A stretch of DNA of 59,817 bases, from NCBI GenBank assembly GCA_903909375.1, contig CAIVVM010000071.1, positions 1 to 59,817 on the forward strand, in the 5' to 3' direction. The position numbers and the translations under genes were made by a program. The notes beneath the pieces are model-generated. The model ran no database searches. It worked only from the letters and a program-made list of their open reading frames with translations, and had not been told where the DNA came from. The DNA is from an uncultured Alphaproteobacteria bacterium (lineage in GTDB: Bacteria; Pseudomonadota; Alphaproteobacteria; Caulobacterales; Caulobacteraceae). The stretch's first letter is position 1. Every line of letters begins with the position of its first letter. Below are positions 55,334 to 59,817 of this stretch, piece after piece.

Positions 55334-57591
55334 GCGTCTCCCTCGACAACGGCCCCGGGGCCGACCTCGCGCCCTCGCGTCGCGGCTTCCTGATCACGGT
55401 TACGGCCGCCGGCGCCATGTTCAGCGCCAGCGCGCCCGCCCAGGCTGCCGACAGCTTTGCACCCACCATCTGGTACGACATCGACAGGGCAGGGACGATC
55501 ACTGTCCACATCATCCGCGCCGAGATGGGCCAGCATGTGGGTACCGCCATCGCCCGTATTGTCGCCGACGAGCTGGAAGCCGACTGGTCGAAGGTCAGGA
55601 TTGACCACGTGGACTCCGATCCCAAGTGGGGCCTGATGGCCACCGGCGGCAGCTGGTCGATCTGGCAGAGCTATCCGCTCTACAGCCAGGCCGCCGCGGC
55701 GGGCCGCATCGCCCTGATCGAAGCCGGGGCCAGGCTGCTGGGCGTGCCCGCCTCCGCCTGTGTCGCCCGCAACAGCGCCGTGGTCGCGGGCAAGGCGTCC
55801 GTCACCTACGGCGACATCATCGCCAGAGGCGATCTCAGCCGGAAGTTCACCGAAGCCGAACTCGCCAAACTCCCGATCAAGACCCCCGCCCAGCGAAAAC
55901 TGATCGGCAAGCCGGCGCCGGCGCGGGACATCCCTGACAAGACCAATGGCAAGGGCGTCTACGGCCTCGACGCCAAGGTTCCGGGCATGGTCTATGCGCG
56001 CCCGAAACTGCCGCCGACGCGCTATGGCTCCACGGTGGCGTCGATCGACGAAAGCGCCGCAAAAGCGGTGCCGGGCTATATCCGCGCCATCGCCCTGGAT
56101 GACCCCTCCGGAACCGTTCCCGGCTGGGTGATGGTCTATGCCGACAGTTTCGTGGCCGCTGATCGCGCCACCGAGGCGCTGAAGGTGACCTGGACATCTC
56201 CGGACGCCATCAAGGTGTCGGAAGCCGACCTCCAGGCCCGCGCCCGCGTGCTGGTATCTGACAAGACCAAGGGCGGTCTGGTCGTGGAGGATCCGGGCGT
56301 CGACGCCGCCTTCAAGTCCGCGACATCGACCCTGGAGCAGACCTATACCACCGCCACGGCCCTCCACTTCCAGTTGGAGCCGGTCAATGCGCTGGCCTTC
56401 GAGAAGGACGGGAAGTTCGAGGTCCACACCGGCAACCAGTGGCAATCACTGGTTCTGCCCTGGCTGGCCCAGGCGCTGGGGCGCAAGGAGGATACAATTG
56501 TCCTGCGCACCTATCTGCTGGGTGGCGGTTTCGGACGGCGGCTGAATGGCGACTATGCCGTCGGCGCGGCCCTCGCCTCCAAGGCCATCGGCGGCAAGCC
56601 TGTGAAGATGGTCATGACCCGGGCCGACGACAGTCGCTTCGACAGCCCCCGCTCCGCCTCGGTCCAGACCGTGAAGATGGCCTTCGGCGAGGCCGGCCGC
56701 GTCACCGCCATGGAGCACGTGGCCTGCGCGGGATGGCCCACGGAGGCGATGGCCCCCTTCTTCATGCCCAAGGGCGCCAATGGCGTCGCCTACGACCCCT
56801 TTGCGATCAGTGGCGCGAACCACTGGTATAACGTCGGCGCTCACCGGGTGCGGGCGGTCGGTAACGACCTGGCCAACCAGACCTTCCGACCGGGCTGGCT
56901 GCGGTCCGTCGGCCCCGGCTGGACCAACTGGGCGCTTGAGAGCTTCATGGACGAGGCGGCGGCCAAGGCTGGCGTTGATCCGCTGGCCTTCCGCCTCAAG
57001 CTGCTGGACGCCAGCGGCAAGAACGCCGGCTCCGCCCCCAATTCCGTCGGCGGCGCCCAGCGACAGGCGGCAGTCCTGAACCGGCTGGCCGCCAAGGCCG
57101 GCTGGGGCAAGCCGCTGCCGAAGAACACCGGGCTCGGTATCGCCACCAGCTTCGGCCAGGAACGCGACATGCCCACCTGGACGGCCTGCGCCGCCCGGGT
57201 GAAGGTCGATCCGTCTACTGGCGCCGTGAAGGTCGAGAAGCTGACCCTGGTCGCTGACGCCGGCACCATCGTCAGCCCGGATGGCGCTCTCGCCCAGATG
57301 GAGGGCGCGGCGCTCTGGGGCATGAGCCTGGCCCTGTTCGAAGGCACGGCGTTCGAGAACGGTCAGGTCAGAGACCTCAACCTCGACAGCTACACGCCGC
57401 TGCGGATGGGCGATGTGCCGGACATGGACATCGAGTTCATCGCCAGTGGCGAGGCGCCTGTCGGCCTGGGCGAACCGGCGACCACAGTCGTCGGACCCGC
57501 CATCGGCAACGCCATCTTCCGTGCAGTCGGCGCAAGGGTCCGCGACCTGCCGATCCGCGCAGAGGCGGTGAAGGCGGCCATGAAGCGGTGA
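55330..57591 (+). CDS. iorB: molybdopterin-binding subunit, isoquinoline 1-oxidoreductase type
   Basis: 753 residues from ATG 55330. Tat leader [20 protein letters not shown], so the complex is exported folded with the small subunit. Molybdopterin motifs [20 protein letters not shown] and [10 protein letters not shown]; the catalytic glutamate is in [18 protein letters not shown] near the end. Hydroxylates aldehydes or N-heterocycles in the periplasm, probably with a cytochrome c acceptor. Confidence 0.93.
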   Translation: MSVSLDNGPGADLAPSRRGFLITVTAAGAMFSASAPAQAADSFAPTIWYDIDRAGTITVHIIRAEMGQHVGTAIARIVADELEADWSKVRIDHVDSDPKWGLMATGGSWSIWQSYPLYSQAAAAGRIALIEAGARLLGVPASACVARNSAVVAGKASVTYGDIIARGDLSRKFTEAELAKLPIKTPAQRKLIGKPAPARDIPDKTNGKGVYGLDAKVPGMVYARPKLPPTRYGSTVASIDESAAKAVPGYIRAIALDDPSGTVPGWVMVYADSFVAADRATEALKVTWTSPDAIKVSEADLQARARVLVSDKTKGGLVVEDPGVDAAFKSATSTLEQTYTTATALHFQLEPVNALAFEKDGKFEVHTGNQWQSLVLPWLAQALGRKEDTIVLRTYLLGGGFGRRLNGDYAVGAALASKAIGGKPVKMVMTRADDSRFDSPRSASVQTVKMAFGEAGRVTAMEHVACAGWPTEAMAPFFMPKGANGVAYDPFAISGANHWYNVGAHRVRAVGNDLANQTFRPGWLRSVGPGWTNWALESFMDEAAAKAGVDPLAFRLKLLDASGKNAGSAPNSVGGAQRQAAVLNRLAAKAGWGKPLPKNTGLGIATSFGQERDMPTWTACAARVKVDPSTGAVKVEKLTLVADAGTIVSPDGALAQMEGAALWGMSLALFEGTAFENGQVRDLNLDSYTPLRMGDVPDMDIEFIASGEAPVGLGEPATTVVGPAIGNAIFRAVGARVRDLPIRAEAVKAAMKR

Positions 57592-57607
57592 GGGACCACG
57601 ACGGGTT

Positions 57608-58066
57608 ATGGATGCGCAGCCGCTCTATCGTATTCGAGGGGTTGATGAAACGGATGCTGCCCAGATCAATACGTGGCGCGCACTGCCGCTTGTAAGGCGC
57701 TGGTGGGGTGATCCGACGCTGGAGCCGATTTCAGAAACGCGCGGAGATCCCCGGCTCGCCCTGTGGATCGTCGAGCTTGCCGAACAGCCCCTGGCATTCA
57801 TTCAGGACTACGCCGTCCATGATTGGTCGCCGCATCACTTCGACTACCTCCCAATGGGCGCCCGCGGGATGGATGTTTACGTCGGTGACCCTGCCATGCT
57901 TGGCCTCGGTCACGGATCGCGCCTCCTGCGGCAACATGTAGACCAGCTCTTCCGGAGCGGCGTGCCGGCGGTTGGCATCGACCCCCATCCGGAAAACTTG
58001 CCAGCGCGACGGGCGTTTGAGAAGGCGGGCATTGTTCTGACCGGCGGTCCCGTCGAGGGCCGGTGA
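57608..58066 (+). CDS. AAC(6')-like GNAT acetyltransferase, truncated by an in-frame stop
   Basis: 152 residues with the aminoglycoside 6'-N-acetyltransferase-like pattern: NTWRALPLVRRWWGDP, FIQDYAVHDW, then the acetyl-CoA loop GLGHGSRLLRQHV and IDPHPENLPARRAFEKAG. The frame stops at TGA 58064 after GGPVEGR, but the same frame continues SRAMLMERHAALPAVG up to TAG 58121, which matches the family end (W-G-R-A-x-L-M). TGA is one base from the TGG expected. The protein therefore lacks its final beta-strand and may be inactive. Function on drugs is not implied. Confidence 0.75.
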   Translation: MDAQPLYRIRGVDETDAAQINTWRALPLVRRWWGDPTLEPISETRGDPRLALWIVELAEQPLAFIQDYAVHDWSPHHFDYLPMGARGMDVYVGDPAMLGLGHGSRLLRQHVDQLFRSGVPAVGIDPHPENLPARRAFEKAGIVLTGGPVEGR

Positions 58067-58130
58067 AGCCGGGCGATGTTGATGGAACGACACGCCGCGC
58101 TTCCGGCAGTCGGCAACCAATAGCTGACGG

Positions 58131-58168
58131 TTGACCAAATTGAGCGAATTAGTTATACTTTCGTATAA
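58131..58168 (+). promoter_or_regulatory. promoter and operator of the toxin-antitoxin pair
   Basis: -35 TTGACC (58131-58136), 17-base spacer, -10 TATACT (58154-58159). A perfect palindrome TTATAC-N4-GTATAA (58153-58168) covers the -10, fitting autorepression by the antitoxin or the toxin-antitoxin complex. Confidence 0.8.
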
Positions 58169-58183
58169 TAATGGAGATTCATC

Positions 58184-58441
58184 ATGCACACCACCAATCT
58201 GCGGAAAGTCGGTGGCTCCGTGATGCTGGCCGTTCCACCAGCGTTGCTCGATCTGCTCAATCTGAAAGCCGGTGCTTCTGTTGGCATGGCTGTCGATGAC
58301 GGTCGTCTGGTGGTCGAGGCGTCGCCGCGACCGCGCTACACGCTTGAGGAACTACTGGCCGCCTCCGATTATTCCGAACCCGCTACGGCCGAAGATCAGG
58401 CCTGGATCGATGGGCCGAGCATGGGCAAGGAACTCCTGTGA
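58184..58441 (+). CDS. AbrB/MazE-type antitoxin (ChpS/PemI-like)
   Basis: 85 residues. SpoVT/AbrB DNA-binding N-terminus LRKVGGSVMLAVPPALLDLL, then an acidic toxin-binding tail (SPRPRYTLEELLAASDYSE). Overlaps the toxin gene by 4 bases (GTGA). Binds the toxin and likely the palindrome ahead of it. Confidence 0.9.
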   Translation: MHTTNLRKVGGSVMLAVPPALLDLLNLKAGASVGMAVDDGRLVVEASPRPRYTLEELLAASDYSEPATAEDQAWIDGPSMGKELL

Positions 58442-58767
58442 AGCGCGGCGACATCTACATGGTGTCGCTCAATCCGACCGCAGGTCGTGAGCAACAGGGC
58501 CACCGACCAGTCTTGATAGTTTCGCCGACGGCATTCAATCAGGTGACAAAGGCTCCAGTGGTTCTACCGATCACAAGTGGCGGCGAATTCGCGCGCAGGA
58601 TTGGCTTCTCCGTCCAGATTTCCGGCATCAAGACGACCGGCGTTGTACGCTGCGATCAGCCGCGCGTCCTTGATATCACGGCTCGGGACGGGCGCAGGGT
58701 AGAGGCTCTCCCTGCAGATCAGCTGCAGGAAGTGCTGGCGAAGGTCGTCACCTTGTTCGAGGCTTAG
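58438..58767 (+). CDS. MazF/ChpB/PemK-type endoribonuclease toxin
   Basis: 109 residues, GTG start. Core MKRGDIYMVSLNPTAGREQQ, GHRPVLIVSPTAFN and TTGVVRCDQPRVLDI fit ChpB/PemK. Cuts mRNA at short sequence motifs. Partner antitoxin is directly ahead. It sits between a broken acetyltransferase gene and an IS element, a setting common for mobile or exchanged modules. Confidence 0.92.
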   Translation: MKRGDIYMVSLNPTAGREQQGHRPVLIVSPTAFNQVTKAPVVLPITSGGEFARRIGFSVQISGIKTTGVVRCDQPRVLDITARDGRRVEALPADQLQEVLAKVVTLFEA

Positions 58768-58829
58768 CGTCATGTTCCTTTGCTAGACCGTTTGAGAGCC
58801 TCGCCCCGATCTACCCAGGAAACTCACCC

Positions 58830-59681
<852 letters not shown>

Positions 59682-59817
59682 AGCGTGACCGGATCAAGTT
59701 GCAGCATATCCGGAGTTGACGAGGTAGTTGGCGCATTCGTCGGCTGAGAAGTGGTCGAGGAGTTTGCCGATGCGTCGCCAGGTGGCCTCGACGGTGCGCT
59801 CTGCGGCTTTGCGCAGA
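59682..59817 (-). mobile_element. end of an IS630-family insertion sequence
   Basis: The element begins at GAGCGTGACCGGATCAAG (59682 onward), the terminal inverted repeat, directly after a TA dinucleotide (59679-59680), the IS630 target. Its transposase gene runs in from the right edge on the minus strand. Confidence 0.75.
59694..59817 (-). CDS. IS630-family transposase, C-terminal end
   Basis: Last 40 codons only, ending at 59694: LRKAAERTVEATWRRIGKLL, DHFSADECANYLVNSGY. This matches IS630/DDE transposase C-termini. The DDE catalytic residues lie outside the window. Confidence 0.8.
   Translation of the reverse strand, partial: LRKAAERTVEATWRRIGKLLDHFSADECANYLVNSGYAAT

Noticed and set aside
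55282..56445. 387-codon minus-strand frame inside the iorB-like gene
   Set aside because: Antisense of a firmly identified molybdenum-enzyme gene; no motif.

Overview
The window is high-GC bacterial DNA with tightly packed genes, many of them joined by 4-base ATGA/GTGA overlaps. It carries an alphaproteobacterial general stress response locus (PhyR/NepR/EcfG), a PEPxxWA-CTERM protein, Coq7 and a Tat-exported two-subunit molybdenum hydroxylase. Together these point to an alphaproteobacterium, most likely Caulobacteraceae (Phenylobacterium/Caulobacter-like). The genus is an inference, not a match.

Layout. 1-2.5 kb: end of a pentapeptide-repeat gene, then thiC with a TPP riboswitch, both on the minus strand. 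2.5-11 kb: a TonB receptor, Ntn-hydrolase acylase and FG-GAP protein set, divergent from a D-cysteine desulfhydrase-like gene and an Asp/Glu racemase across a 45-bp palindrome. 11-19.9 kb: single metabolic and membrane genes (class III cyclase, YpfJ protease, TPR, EamA, MAPEG, cyclase family, PQQ sugar dehydrogenase, alpha/beta hydrolase with a decayed HAD gene behind it). 19.9-25.8 kb: stress island. It has entericidin, CsbD and phyR on one strand. On the other is a five-gene chain: nepR, ecfG, a degenerate HisKA_2 protein, phospholipase D and an endonuclease/exonuclease/phosphatase protein. Two head-to-head EcfG promoters share one palindrome.

26.6-34.2 kb is gene-poor and looks accessory: a glycine-rich secreted repeat protein, an amidohydrolase, a porin, a DUF900 lipoprotein, several gene remnants, and a truncated integrase just behind tRNA-Leu(CAA). 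This fits the worn end of an integrated element. 34.2-36.5 kb: feoAB iron uptake with a Fur-like box. 36.9-40.9 kb: homogentisate operon (hppD, hmgA, a small unknown gene, fumarylacetoacetase-like gene, MarR). 41-42.4 kb: yqaA remnant, dsbB, coq7.

42.4-49 kb: small zinc-ribbon-like protein, PEP-CTERM protein, two dehalogenase-type hydrolases, DUF1330 protein, a TetR gene with its operator, HNH nuclease, then two very short membrane proteins (33 and 34 aa) that resemble each other and share an upstream motif next to a second TetR gene. 49-57.6 kb: gluQ, EamA, selO, NhaD-like antiporter, SDR, CMD protein, and the iorAB-like pair. 57.6-59.8 kb: an AAC(6')-like acetyltransferase gene with an apparent nonsense stop, a ChpS/ChpB-type toxin-antitoxin pair with promoter and operator, an SDR, and the end of an IS630-family element whose insertion point lies in the SDR stop codon.

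Themes: catabolism of aromatic and acylated compounds, envelope and stress functions, and repeated gene decay. At least five remnants could be read directly. Coordinates of motifs were counted by hand; family names come from recognition of motifs, not from a search.
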